From Fibrobacter sp. UBA4223 (lineage in GTDB: Bacteria; Fibrobacterota; Fibrobacteria; Fibrobacterales; Fibrobacteraceae): DNA of 64,000 nucleotides. The DNA lies in contig DFTB01000003.1 in assembly GCA_002382975.1 (NCBI GenBank), positions 17,529 to 81,528 of the forward strand, written 5' to 3'. Shown in pieces: positions 18,093 through 26,661 of the stretch (position 1 is its first letter; each line of letters opens with the position of its first letter). The translations under genes and the position numbers were made by a program. The notes below the pieces were generated by a model that worked only from the letters and a program-made list of their open reading frames with translations, was not told the origin of the DNA and did not search any database.

Positions 18093-19328
18093 ATGAATAA
18101 AAAAGTGATTGTTGCTGCAGGTGCTCTTGCCCTGCTCTTGACAGGTTGTGATCAGTTGTGCCAGGGCCCCAAGACCAAGACCGCTCTGGTCACCGAAAAG
18201 GATAAGTATAGCTATGCTCTGGGTGCCCATTTCGGAAACCAGGCCCAGTTCCAGCTGGTGGCCCGCGATTCCATCGATTTGGATTTGGACCTCTTTATCC
18301 AGGCTTTTGTGGAACGCTACAAGCAGGATAGCGCCAAGTACCTGATGGCCGATTCCACCATTTTCCAGACATTGACCGAACTTTCCCAGTCCCGCCAGGC
18401 CGAAAAGGCCCGTAAGGATAGCGTCGCCGCTGCCGAAAACAAGGCCAAGGGCGAAGCCTTCTTGGCTCAGAACAAGACTGCCGAAGGTGTGGTGACCACT
18501 GAAAGTGGACTCCAGTACAAGGTGATTACCGAAGGTACGGGCGTAACTCCTTCTGATACCGACGTGGTGAAGGTTCATTACACCGGCACCCTTCTGGACG
18601 GCACCAAGTTCGACAGCTCCGTTGATCGTGGCGAACCTCTGGAGTTCCCCATCGGCGCCGTGATCCCCGGCTGGACCGAAATGCTCAAGCTCATGAAGGT
18701 GGGTGAGAAGGTCACCGCCTGGATTCCTAGCGACCTCGCTTACGGCCCCCGCGGTCGTGGCCCGCAGATTCCTGGCAACAGCATGCTGATTTTTGAAATG
18801 GAACTGATTGATACCCACGCTCCGGGTGCACCTTCTAACGCCATCGCCGCCGCCGAACCTGCTAAGGAAGAGGCTAAGGCAGAACCGGCTAAGGCCGAAG
18901 CCAAGCCTGCCGAAAAGGCCGCTCCTGCCGCAGCTCCCGCTGCTGCCAAGGCCGAACCTGCTAAGGCCGAAGCCAAGCCTGCTGCTGAAAAGGCTGCCCC
19001 GAAGGCTGCTCCTGCCGCAGCCCCCGCTGCCAAGCCCGCTGCTGAAAAGGCCGCTCCTGCCGCAGCTCCCGCTGCTGCCAAGGCCGAAGCCAAGCCTGCT
19101 GCAGCTCCTGCCGCCGAAAAGGCTGCTCCTGCTGCCCCGGCTGCCAAGCCCGCTGCCGCCGCTCCGGCTGCCGCTCCGGCCGCTAAGCCTGCCGCAGCAC
19201 CTGCCGCCAAGGCCGAAGCTAAGCCCGCTGCCGCCGCACCGGCTGCCGCTCCGGCTGCTAAGCCTGCTGCTGCTCCGGCCGCTGCTCCGGCCGCTGCTCC
19301 TGCTGCCGCACCCGCTGCTGCACAGTAA
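18093..19328 (+). CDS. FKBP-type peptidyl-prolyl isomerase lipoprotein with Ala/Pro-rich tail
   Basis: 411 residues. The lipobox is LTGC (Cys19), so the protein is membrane anchored and extracytoplasmic. Residues ~30-125 match the FKBP N-terminal dimerisation region (YALGAHFGNQ). Residues ~145-240 are the FKBP fold: VKVHYTGTLLDGTKFDSS, GAVIPGWTEMLKLMKVGEK, and AYGPRGRGPQIPGNSMLIF. The last ~160 residues are almost only Ala, Pro, Lys and Glu in AKAEPAK-like repeats, possibly a periplasm or wall-spanning stalk. It should assist folding of exported proteins. The start has AGAGGA upstream. A terminator follows. Confidence 0.93.
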   Translation: MNKKVIVAAGALALLLTGCDQLCQGPKTKTALVTEKDKYSYALGAHFGNQAQFQLVARDSIDLDLDLFIQAFVERYKQDSAKYLMADSTIFQTLTELSQSRQAEKARKDSVAAAENKAKGEAFLAQNKTAEGVVTTESGLQYKVITEGTGVTPSDTDVVKVHYTGTLLDGTKFDSSVDRGEPLEFPIGAVIPGWTEMLKLMKVGEKVTAWIPSDLAYGPRGRGPQIPGNSMLIFEMELIDTHAPGAPSNAIAAAEPAKEEAKAEPAKAEAKPAEKAAPAAAPAAAKAEPAKAEAKPAAEKAAPKAAPAAAPAAKPAAEKAAPAAAPAAAKAEAKPAAAPAAEKAAPAAPAAKPAAAAPAAAPAAKPAAAPAAKAEAKPAAAAPAAAPAAKPAAAPAAAPAAAPAAAPAAAQ

Positions 19329-19352
19329 TCGGTTTACTTTGCAATTTGAAAG

Positions 19353-19378
19353 TCCCCTGCATTTCGCAGGGGATTTTT
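19353..19378 (+). terminator. Rho-independent terminator of the FKBP gene
   Basis: Stem CCCCTGC/GCAGGGG with an ATTTC loop, followed by ATTTTTAT. It directly abuts the promoter-like box of the next gene. Confidence 0.8.
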
Positions 19379-19386
19379 ATATTTAC
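19378..19386 (+). promoter_or_regulatory. TATATTTAC box, possible leaderless start
   Basis: TATATTTAC ends 3 nt before ATG 19390 and there is no Shine-Dalgarno. If it is a TAnnTTT-type -10/-7 element, transcription would begin at or just after the ATG. Confidence 0.35.
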
Positions 19387-19389
19387 CCT

Positions 19390-20715
19390 ATGAAAATTTT
19401 CTTGCGTTTTGCTCTTTCCCTGCTCTTTGTTCTCCCTTTAATTGCCTGTAACGAAGAAGAAATTATCCAGAATCTGAAATCGGAACGCGCAAGTCTGCAA
19501 GCCCGTGTGGATTCCCTGAATGCCCAAATCGCCTCGGCTGAAGCCCTGGTCAAAAATGTTCGCGTCATTCGCGATACGGTGCGTGCGGGGGAGGGCCCCT
19601 TCCATCTGTTTACAAGGCTCAAGGCTCAGGTAAGTCACGGCGAAGAAGACCTGGGTCGCGTCTATGCCGCCATGCAGGACAGTGTGGAATTCAAGCTTCG
19701 GGTTGGCGAAATTTTTTACGTCTCTGTAGATTCAACCAATAGGGTTCAGCGGTTCCGCTATGCTCCCAACCCCATAACCGTCCATTTGGTGAGCAAAACA
19801 GACACCGGTTTCGTCTACCAGCTTATCGAAAAGCCCGTGGTCAAGAAGCAGTCTGTTTATGAGGGCGCCCTGGAAGAAGGTAGCACGCTGAACGGAATCC
19901 TTTTCAAGGTGGGAATCCCCGGCCGCATGGTGGGTATCGTGAGCGGAGTGCTTCAGTGCAAGGTGGCGTTCCCGCTGGCCCGCGCCGGAGACCGTTTCCG
20001 TGTGCTTCTAGAAGATTCCTACTACCAGGATTCCATCTGGGTGGGCGGTAAGGTCATTTATGCCGAATTTGACGGAAGGATTGTGGGCCACCATGAGGCG
20101 TTCCGTTACGAAGACGAAGATCCCAAGAGTTCCTACAATGCCCACTATACCGAAGCGGGAGACGCCCTGGTCTTTGACGGGCTCCGCTACCCGCTGGAAC
20201 ACCTGCGCATTACCAGTTCGTTTGGCTCCAGAATTCACCCTATCACGGGCCAGCGCAAGGTTCATTACGGCGTAGACTATGGAGCCCCGGCAGGTACGGT
20301 GGTCCATGCCGTGGCCGAAGGCAACGTGACTGTTTCGGGTTATGACGATTTAAGCGGAAACAAGATTGCTATCAAGCACAGGGACAATTCCGTAAGCTGG
20401 TATATGCATTTGCAGTCTAGAGGTGTGGCTGTTGGAGCGAAGGTCTCTCCAGGTCAGGCCATCGGGCGCGTGGGCTCTACGGGCCGAAGCACAGGACCTC
20501 ACCTGCATTTTGGATTCAAGGATGCCAACGGCGCCTGGATAAACCCGCTTTCCAAGACCATGATTGCAACGCCCAAGCTAGAAGGAGCCCGCCTGGCCCG
20601 TCTCAAGAAGCAGGTGGCGGAAATTCGTAAGCAGATAGAGCTGACTCAGGCTGCACCCGCCGTAAAGGCCAACGATACCACCGACGTGATGGTTCACATG
20701 CGGGTGGTGGAATAG
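19390..20715 (+). CDS. M23 family metallopeptidase lipoprotein
   Basis: 441 residues from ATG 19390. The lipobox is PLIAC with Cys20. Residues ~22-60 form a coiled coil (heptad pattern in LKSERASLQARVDSLNAQIA). A central ~200-residue region resembles the LysM/OapA-like domains that precede lysostaphin-type peptidases. The M23 core lies at ~280-380: HPITGQRKVHYGVDYG gives the first His and Asp zinc ligands, and GPHLHF gives the HxH ligand. It should cut peptide cross-links in peptidoglycan or act in cell separation. A reading frame extending upstream through the FKBP tail is a shadow. It converges with the S41 gene across 12 nt. Confidence 0.9.
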   Translation: MKIFLRFALSLLFVLPLIACNEEEIIQNLKSERASLQARVDSLNAQIASAEALVKNVRVIRDTVRAGEGPFHLFTRLKAQVSHGEEDLGRVYAAMQDSVEFKLRVGEIFYVSVDSTNRVQRFRYAPNPITVHLVSKTDTGFVYQLIEKPVVKKQSVYEGALEEGSTLNGILFKVGIPGRMVGIVSGVLQCKVAFPLARAGDRFRVLLEDSYYQDSIWVGGKVIYAEFDGRIVGHHEAFRYEDEDPKSSYNAHYTEAGDALVFDGLRYPLEHLRITSSFGSRIHPITGQRKVHYGVDYGAPAGTVVHAVAEGNVTVSGYDDLSGNKIAIKHRDNSVSWYMHLQSRGVAVGAKVSPGQAIGRVGSTGRSTGPHLHFGFKDANGAWINPLSKTMIATPKLEGARLARLKKQVAEIRKQIELTQAAPAVKANDTTDVMVHMRVVE

Positions 20716-20727
20716 AGATTAGGGGTA

Positions 20728-22134
20728 CTACTTCATCAGCGGATTCTTTATCAGCTTATACGCTCCGCCTCTAGCCGGTTCTTTTGCAGATGAAGCCTTT
20801 TTGGCAAGGGAGTTCTCGAAGTGCCCCTGTTTTTCCGTGCCGTAGCCCTTGGTTCTCTTTTCTTTTCCGAGTTTGGCGATTTCAACCGCCTTGTCCAGGG
20901 CTTTGAGGGTATCAGAAATGGCGTAGTCCGGTACGATACCCTTGTCGTGGTAAGAAACATCGTTTTTGTCGTAAATCTTCATGGCTGTAATAATGCTGAA
21001 TCCGCCAGCACTAGTCGGTAGGTTGTACTGTCCGATTCCCTTTCCGTAGGTCAGCATGCCCACAATGGGAGATTGCGTGGTGTTGGTGACGCCCATGAGC
21101 ATGGTTTCTGCGCAACTTGCACTATTTGTGTCGGCCATAAATACAAAGTAGCGCCCTTTGCCAATGCCGTCTTCGGTGGCCACCATGCGGTTTGAAAGAA
21201 TCATCTGGTGGACTTCGTCGGGGGCAACCTCCGTGTATTCAAGGGTACCGATGGTGTCCCCTTTGGAAAGGAACAGTTCGGTTGCCTTAACGCATGCGTC
21301 AAAGGCTCCGCCAGGGTTGCCTCTCAGGTCAATAATGGCAGCCCCCTTGGTGTTTTGAAGGGCGACTTTGACTTCGTCTGAGGTCCCTTTGGTGCTGTCT
21401 TCGTTGGCGGAGTTTGCCTCGTTGCAACTTATGCCACTGAAGTTTTCAAAGGAAGTGATTTTGATGACGGGAATAGAATCATGATAGCTGATGTGCACGG
21501 TTGGCTCAAGGTAGCAGAAAAGTTCCGCCGAGATATCCAGCGTGTCGCTACCTCTTAAGATTTTAAAGGAAATGCTGTCCCCTTCGCTTCCGGAGGTGAG
21601 CTTTTCGAAACTCTTTTCGTCGCCGGGCTTGGTAGAGCCCACGTAGAGTACGGTGTCACCAGCCTTGAGTCCGGCCTTGTCGCCCGGACCGTTAGGATAC
21701 ACCTGGGTGATTACCAGCTGGGAATCGGCGGGCTGTACGGAAACGGCGATACTGTATATGGGCTCCGATGCCATATCCAAATCGTATTTGCTTACATAGT
21801 AGGGCCCGAAATACCTGGTATAATTGTCGTCCATTTGGCTATACATGTAATAGACGTCGGGAAATTCATAATAGTCGGGAGAATATCCCGCATCTTCGCC
21901 GTGACCGTTATAGCTATTGATGTCGCCAAGCTTTTGATTGGCGTTTAAAAAGAAGAAATGGAGCAATTGGTAGTTTTCGACCAGTTCCTGTTCAGCGGCA
22001 GTAAGTTCCTGTGGAATTTCCTCCTCTTCGTCGGGCATTGCGATTTCGCTGTCGGCATGCTTGACCGTGCAACCAGTCCATAGCGCAAGTGAAACAGAAA
22101 CAAGACTATAAAGTGAAATTTTCTTGAAATTCAT
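20728..22134 (-). CDS. S41 family C-terminal-processing-like protease, lipoprotein
   Basis: 468 residues. The lipobox is LWTGC (Cys22). Residues ~125-205 form a PDZ domain (VYPNGPGDKAGLKAGDTVLYVG). The S41 domain spans ~210-410, with IDLRGNPGG, the catalytic Ser in TNSASCAET (~340) and the Lys in TYGKGIGQ (~361). Tail-specific proteases of this type degrade or mature envelope proteins. It lies 6 nt downstream of a second S41 gene and shares its layout, so the pair is a diverged tandem duplication in one operon. AGGT precedes the ATG. Confidence 0.92.
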   Translation of the reverse strand: MNFKKISLYSLVSVSLALWTGCTVKHADSEIAMPDEEEEIPQELTAAEQELVENYQLLHFFFLNANQKLGDINSYNGHGEDAGYSPDYYEFPDVYYMYSQMDDNYTRYFGPYYVSKYDLDMASEPIYSIAVSVQPADSQLVITQVYPNGPGDKAGLKAGDTVLYVGSTKPGDEKSFEKLTSGSEGDSISFKILRGSDTLDISAELFCYLEPTVHISYHDSIPVIKITSFENFSGISCNEANSANEDSTKGTSDEVKVALQNTKGAAIIDLRGNPGGAFDACVKATELFLSKGDTIGTLEYTEVAPDEVHQMILSNRMVATEDGIGKGRYFVFMADTNSASCAETMLMGVTNTTQSPIVGMLTYGKGIGQYNLPTSAGGFSIITAMKIYDKNDVSYHDKGIVPDYAISDTLKALDKAVEIAKLGKEKRTKGYGTEKQGHFENSLAKKASSAKEPARGGAYKLIKNPLMK

Positions 22135-22140
22135 AACGAC

Positions 22141-23517
22141 CTACGGTGAATAGGGATAATTTACAAAATGGACGACGGAATCCAAAGCGCCACCCATGTC
22201 GAAACTCTTTGCAGGAATAGTTGTTTTTGTCGAGGCCAGCAAAGATTCTTTGATGGCACGCTCTGCCACAGACATTTTGGCACTTTGTGTCTTGGGTGAA
22301 TTACCATATAGGGTTTTGACGGCATTTAGGGCGCATGTCCTTGAAGCTCCTTCCGGACAGTCCATATCGGGGGCGATTCCTTTTTTGTGGTAGGTGTTGC
22401 CCTTGGGCGTGTAGAATTCCAGGTTGGTAATGACGGCAAGTCCGCCTTCTAGGGTCTTCCACTGGCTTTGCCCTATGCCCTTGCCGAAGGTGGTTTCGCC
22501 TGCCAGGGGAATGCCTCCCTGTTCCTTGGCTGCGGCGATGAATATTTCGGCGCAGGAGGCTGAAGCCCTGTTGGCAAGCATTAGGAATTTCCCGTTTTCT
22601 CCGGGGTCTCCGGGGTTCGCCAAAACATCTAGGGACTGGTGTGTCCTTTTCCCGTCGGGGGTTAGGCTTACAAATTGCCGCCTAGACAAGAGGCCTTCTT
22701 TTACAAAGAGGTCTGCGGCAGGCAGGCACTGGCTGATTAGTCCGCCGGGATTGTTCCGCAGGTCTAACACCCTGGGCTCGGAAACGCCAGCCGTAGAATC
22801 CAGGTATGCCCTAAGCTCGCCGAAGGTGCCTTTCTCCCTGTCGGCGGTGGATTCCTTGAATTCGGTGATGGTTACGAAGGTGATTCCCTCGATGGTGTCC
22901 AAAAAGACGGTAGGGGCGTAAACCGTTTCCTTGGTCAGGTCAAACTGAAGCAGGCTGTCGTCGAAAAACACCGTAAGCGAAATGTCGGCGCTGTAGTCGA
23001 CAATGGAATCGTATACCATCTTGGAGTCGTAACCGTCCATTGAAATGCCGTTTGCCGAAATGATCCGCCCGTAGCGGGGAACCTTGGCCCTGCCGGCAGG
23101 ACTGTCGGCATAGACTCTCGATATCAAGATGGGGTAGGGGTGGTCATCCCCTTCGGTGTAGATGACCAGGTATTCCATGCCCAGATCGCCCTCCACGATG
23201 GAGGTGTTCATCTGGTTTTCGGCTGCCTCGCTCTTGGAGGGTGGGTAGTAGCGGGTGTATCGGTCGCTGAGCGATTCGTACAACAGGGGAATGCTGTCCC
23301 CTTTTTCGGGCAGGTCTTTCAGCTCTTCTTCGTAGAGGTAGGTCTGGTTCAATAGCCAGTAGTTGAATTCGTAGGCGGTGGGCTTCGGAGTGCTTTCCAC
23401 CGGCTCCATAAAGTCCCCACAGGCAACGAACAAGACAAGAGAGAACAGCAGGAAAGTTCTGAGTTCTAAGTTTCTAGTTACTAGACTATTCTTGATTGTG
23501 CGGACCAGAAAATTCAA
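22141..23517 (-). CDS. S41 family protease, lipoprotein
   Basis: 458 residues, first gene of the S41 pair. The best start is TTG 23517 with AGGA 8 nt upstream; no in-frame ATG is close. The N-terminal ~20 residues are encoded by CTAGTTACTAG-type repeat sequence that continues from the upstream spacer, giving an unusual NSLVTRNLELRT stretch before the hydrophobic core and lipobox FVAC (Cys33). PDZ-like residues lie at ~125-190. The S41 core follows with LRNNPGG, the Ser in NRASASCAE (~320) and the Lys in TFGKGIGQ (~342). It likely processes periplasmic proteins together with its neighbour. The start choice is less certain than the function. Confidence 0.88.
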   Translation of the reverse strand: MNFLVRTIKNSLVTRNLELRTFLLFSLVLFVACGDFMEPVESTPKPTAYEFNYWLLNQTYLYEEELKDLPEKGDSIPLLYESLSDRYTRYYPPSKSEAAENQMNTSIVEGDLGMEYLVIYTEGDDHPYPILISRVYADSPAGRAKVPRYGRIISANGISMDGYDSKMVYDSIVDYSADISLTVFFDDSLLQFDLTKETVYAPTVFLDTIEGITFVTITEFKESTADREKGTFGELRAYLDSTAGVSEPRVLDLRNNPGGLISQCLPAADLFVKEGLLSRRQFVSLTPDGKRTHQSLDVLANPGDPGENGKFLMLANRASASCAEIFIAAAKEQGGIPLAGETTFGKGIGQSQWKTLEGGLAVITNLEFYTPKGNTYHKKGIAPDMDCPEGASRTCALNAVKTLYGNSPKTQSAKMSVAERAIKESLLASTKTTIPAKSFDMGGALDSVVHFVNYPYSP

Positions 23518-23580
23518 TATTCCATTCCTGCTTCTCTAACAACTAATAACTAGTAACTAACCACTAACCACTGCGCCCTC
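23457..23580. repeat. CTAGTTACTAG-type degenerate repeats
   Basis: Two tracts of TAACTAGTAACTA-like sequence (about 23465-23485 and 23540-23575). The first lies inside the S41 coding start; the second is in the spacer to the leucine-rich-repeat gene. The same word family recurs at 52621-52680. Confidence 0.6.
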
Positions 23581-23586
23581 GGCGCA

Positions 23587-24339
23587 CTACTGGTCTATCT
23601 TCAGCCCCTTCTTGTCAAGAATCGCTCGGGGCAGGCCGTCTTCCATGGGGTTCTCGTTAATGGAGATGGTTTCGAGACTCTTGCAGTCGGCGAGGGCCTC
23701 GGGCAGTGTCTCCAGCTGGTTTGCGTCCAGCACCAGTTCCCGGAGCTTGGAAAGTTTGCCGAATTCCTGAGGAATCACGCTCAGCTGGTTGCCGGAAATC
23801 ATCAGGATTTCGAGGCTTGTGAGGTTCCCGAGGGTGGCGGGGACCTCGGTCAGGTCGTTGTTGTCCAGGTACAGCTTCACCAGGCTTTTCAGCTTGCCGA
23901 CGGAATCGGGGATGGTGGTGAGCATGTTGTCGTGGAGGGAGAGTTTTACCACCTTGGTCCAGTTGCCGATTTCGTCGGGAAGTTCCAGAAGCTGGTTCTT
24001 TGCGATATTCACTGTATGGAGGTTCGTGAGGTTTCCGACGGTGGCGGGGAGCTCCGACAGGCTGTTGTAACCCAGGTACAGGTGCTCCAGGGCGGAGAGG
24101 TTCCCGATGGTATCCGGAAGCTCCATCAGGTCGTTTTCGCTGACGGAAAGGCTTTTCAGGTTTTTCAGGAGCCCGATGTCGTCGGGGAGCTCCACCAGCT
24201 TGTTCCGGTCCAGGTTCAGCTCCTCCAGGGACTGGATTTCGAAAAGTTCGGGGGGTAACAGGCGAAGTCCCTGCTGGGATAGGTCCAGGGTTTTAGCCTT
24301 TTCGGCTTTTGCTTTATTAATAATATCGAGCAGGTTCAT
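23587..24339 (-). CDS. Leucine-rich repeat protein
   Basis: 250 residues, built almost entirely of about nine 23-residue leucine-rich repeats with consensus LP..IGNL..L..L.L..N.L..(residues ~15-235). No signal peptide or membrane segment is visible, so it is predicted cytoplasmic. LRR proteins of this PIRL/small-bacterial type act as protein-binding scaffolds; the partner is unknown. GGAG lies 9 nt upstream of the ATG. The gene is divergent from the AIPR gene, with about 225 nt between starts, and could share regulation with it, but nothing else links them. Confidence 0.9.
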   Translation of the reverse strand: MNLLDIINKAKAEKAKTLDLSQQGLRLLPPELFEIQSLEELNLDRNKLVELPDDIGLLKNLKSLSVSENDLMELPDTIGNLSALEHLYLGYNSLSELPATVGNLTNLHTVNIAKNQLLELPDEIGNWTKVVKLSLHDNMLTTIPDSVGKLKSLVKLYLDNNDLTEVPATLGNLTSLEILMISGNQLSVIPQEFGKLSKLRELVLDANQLETLPEALADCKSLETISINENPMEDGLPRAILDKKGLKIDQ

Positions 24340-24564
24340 AGAGACTCTCCTATTTATACACGATAAATCATAGCATTTTTGCGAAAAAAAAGGGCTTGGT
24401 TGTCCAAAATGTGTTAAAAATAGCTAAAATTTATACATTTGTTCACTAAATGGGAGCCAAAGTGGAAATTTTTTTTAAGATTTACTATTTTTTATGCCCA
24501 AAGTAAGGCTTTTGAAACTATTTTTAATGGCAAAATATGGCAGAAGCCTAAAATTGAGGAAAAA

Positions 24565-26457
24565 ATGGAACTGACAAAATCCCAGGAACGACGCCTAGCA
24601 TTTGTGGCTAGCCTCTTGAGTTTGAACCCCAATGACCCTAATGACCGTATCAAGGCCCTTCGGCACTTGAATCTGGACGAGAACGGATGCTTTCATGGCT
24701 TCCAGTACTCCCAGGGCTTCATGGAATTCTTCATATTCCTGGACGAGGATACACCCCTCGAGAAGGTGGTTTCTCACCTGAATGCCGACCTGAAACAGCT
24801 CCAGATTGCCGTTTTCCGCACCAGCGACCCCACCAACCCCTTTTTCATGTCGCTGCGCGAAGAGGCCGACCCTTGGGCAGTGAACAAGATTAGCGATGAC
24901 GACGAGGAAGAGGACGACGATACTCCGGCAAGCCGCCCCTACATGGAGACCCTGGAGATTACGGTGCTCCGCACCCGCGCTACCCGCGACATTACCGACT
25001 CTGAACTGGAACGCACCCTCAAGGACATGCGCCGCAAGCTCACCATCTGGAAAAACGAGGTGAAGGCCAAGCTGGACATTATCGCTGAACACGACGACCT
25101 GACCCGCGATTTCCGCAGCGCCGACGACAAGCTGGAAATTGTCATGGATTCCGATCCCTTGCACCTCACAAGCGATCACGGTGAACTTTTCCTCGGTTTC
25201 TGCCCCATCCGCACTATTTATGACTACCATGTGAACTTGGGTAAGCGCCTCAAGACCAAGCACAACATGGCTATCGTGAGTTCCAACATCCGTACTTACC
25301 TGGGCAACCTGACCCACACTAACGCAGCCCTGATCGATGCCTTCCAGACCATGGAACGTAACGACGACCAGAACGTGAATGTGGACGATTTCCCCTTCTT
25401 GCACAACGGTATGACCCTCACGGGCGATGACCTGCGCCTCAAGGAACGGGATGGCAAGAAGGTGCTCTACATCGAACGCCCGAAGATCATTAACGGTGCC
25501 CAGTCCCTGTTCACCTACGAACACTATGCCAAGAAGAGCAAGAAGCCGGTGAACCCCAAGGTGCTGGTGAAGGTGGTGGTGCCGTATCCCGGTGCCGACA
25601 ACTTCTTGAACCAGGTGACCATGGCCAACAACCGCCAGAACCCGGTGTTCAGCTACCACCTGCGCGCCGCCGACGACCTGCAGTTCTTCATTTGGCAGCG
25701 TTACCAGGAAGAAGGCTTTACCTATGTGTACAAGGACGGTGTGCGCCTCAAGGCCCGTACCCGTAAGCTCGAAGTCCGCATGCGTCCCGAACTGGCCAAG
25801 ACCCTCTTTATGATGGACGGCAAGCTCAGCGAATGCCGCTCTAGCGATTGCATTTTCGACAAGGAAACCCTGTACCAGCGTTGCTTTGGCGCCTTTGTGC
25901 GCGTGGCTCCCGAAAAGGAGAAGGATTTTGTGCGCAAGACCATCGCCTTCACCAAGGCATGGCAGCTTCTTAGCCGACTCCCCATCAAGATCCGCCGCGT
26001 GACCCCGGGCAAGGGCGTTTCCATCGAGGCCAACGACGATAACCCGCTGACCAAGATTACCTTCAACGGCCGTCTCGAAGACAAGTTTATCTTCCGCAGC
26101 GCCGTGAAGGACCTGGTGGTGGCTCTCGCTCTCAAGCACTGGCTTGTCTATGGCGATCCTATCCAGGATTTCGAATGGCTGGTGGAAAACGAACTGAACT
26201 TCAACGATTCTATCCTCAAGTACGCTTCTCGTATTTACACGGAAGACCTGAAGGGAATCCTGATTACCGAATTCAAGGACAATCCGGCTTACTACGATAC
26301 CATTACCACCATCGACAAGGACAGCGGCGAATCCGTGGAACGCAGGCTCTGGAAGGGCTTCGCCAACACCGCCACCTACGAAAAGATGATGGATTTCCTG
26401 TGCAAGAAGAACAAGTCATGGGAAAAGGTTCGCGGAGGAATCGAACTGTTCCTTTAA
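24565..26457 (+). CDS. AIPR-type abortive infection protein
   Basis: 630 residues from ATG 24565, supported by GAGGA 4 nt upstream. The longer frame from 24439 has no Shine-Dalgarno. The middle third carries the hallmarks of the AIPR (abortive infection phage resistance) family: SSNIRTYLGN near 245, FPFLHNGMTL near 285, the KIINGAQSLFTYE motif near 315, and a MANNRQNPVFSYHLRAADDLQ motif near 355. These proteins act in abortive phage defence in Lactococcus and relatives. No signal peptide, so the protein is cytoplasmic. An acidic patch (residues ~110-120) is present. It is not beside the restriction genes but stands alone. The three-hairpin element begins 5 nt after the stop. Confidence 0.88.
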   Translation: MELTKSQERRLAFVASLLSLNPNDPNDRIKALRHLNLDENGCFHGFQYSQGFMEFFIFLDEDTPLEKVVSHLNADLKQLQIAVFRTSDPTNPFFMSLREEADPWAVNKISDDDEEEDDDTPASRPYMETLEITVLRTRATRDITDSELERTLKDMRRKLTIWKNEVKAKLDIIAEHDDLTRDFRSADDKLEIVMDSDPLHLTSDHGELFLGFCPIRTIYDYHVNLGKRLKTKHNMAIVSSNIRTYLGNLTHTNAALIDAFQTMERNDDQNVNVDDFPFLHNGMTLTGDDLRLKERDGKKVLYIERPKIINGAQSLFTYEHYAKKSKKPVNPKVLVKVVVPYPGADNFLNQVTMANNRQNPVFSYHLRAADDLQFFIWQRYQEEGFTYVYKDGVRLKARTRKLEVRMRPELAKTLFMMDGKLSECRSSDCIFDKETLYQRCFGAFVRVAPEKEKDFVRKTIAFTKAWQLLSRLPIKIRRVTPGKGVSIEANDDNPLTKITFNGRLEDKFIFRSAVKDLVVALALKHWLVYGDPIQDFEWLVENELNFNDSILKYASRIYTEDLKGILITEFKDNPAYYDTITTIDKDSGESVERRLWKGFANTATYEKMMDFLCKKNKSWEKVRGGIELFL

Positions 26458-26461
26458 TAAT

Positions 26462-26577
26462 GCGCAAACGCAGTTTGCGCCCACGCTCTTAATTACCTCC
26501 CAACGAACAGTTCCCGAGGAATGGTAATTATGAGCGTGTAGGGAAGGGTTTTAGGGAGGGGCGTTCGCCCCTCCCTA
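26462..26577 (+). repeat. Three-hairpin element, copy 3
   Basis: Hairpin 1 is GCGCAAAC-GCA-GTTTGCGC (26462-26480). Hairpin 2 pairs CACGCTC (26482-26488) with GAGCGTG (26532-26538) and TAATTACC (26490-26497) with GGTAATTA (26523-26530), leaving one T-T mismatch. Hairpin 3 is an 11-bp stem at 26552-26562 with 26567-26577 and a GTTC loop, followed by a T-rich stretch that could terminate transcription. It sits between the AIPR stop and the sprA-like start. Confidence 0.6.
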
Positions 26578-26661
26578 TTCATATTTTTCTAATTTCCCCG
26601 AAAATCTTGAAAAAATAGTGGATTTAGGACCCCTAAATTCAGTATTTTGTGACGGAATATT

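Noticed and set aside
18808..19389. 5' extension of the M23 lipoprotein frame through the FKBP tail
   Set aside because: It would encode a Leu/Pro/Arg-rich stretch before a clear lipoprotein signal peptide at 19390; the Ala/Pro repeat in the other frame explains it.
24595..26139. 514-residue minus-strand open frame opposite the AIPR gene
   Set aside because: Antisense shadow; Val/His/Gly-rich with no domain.
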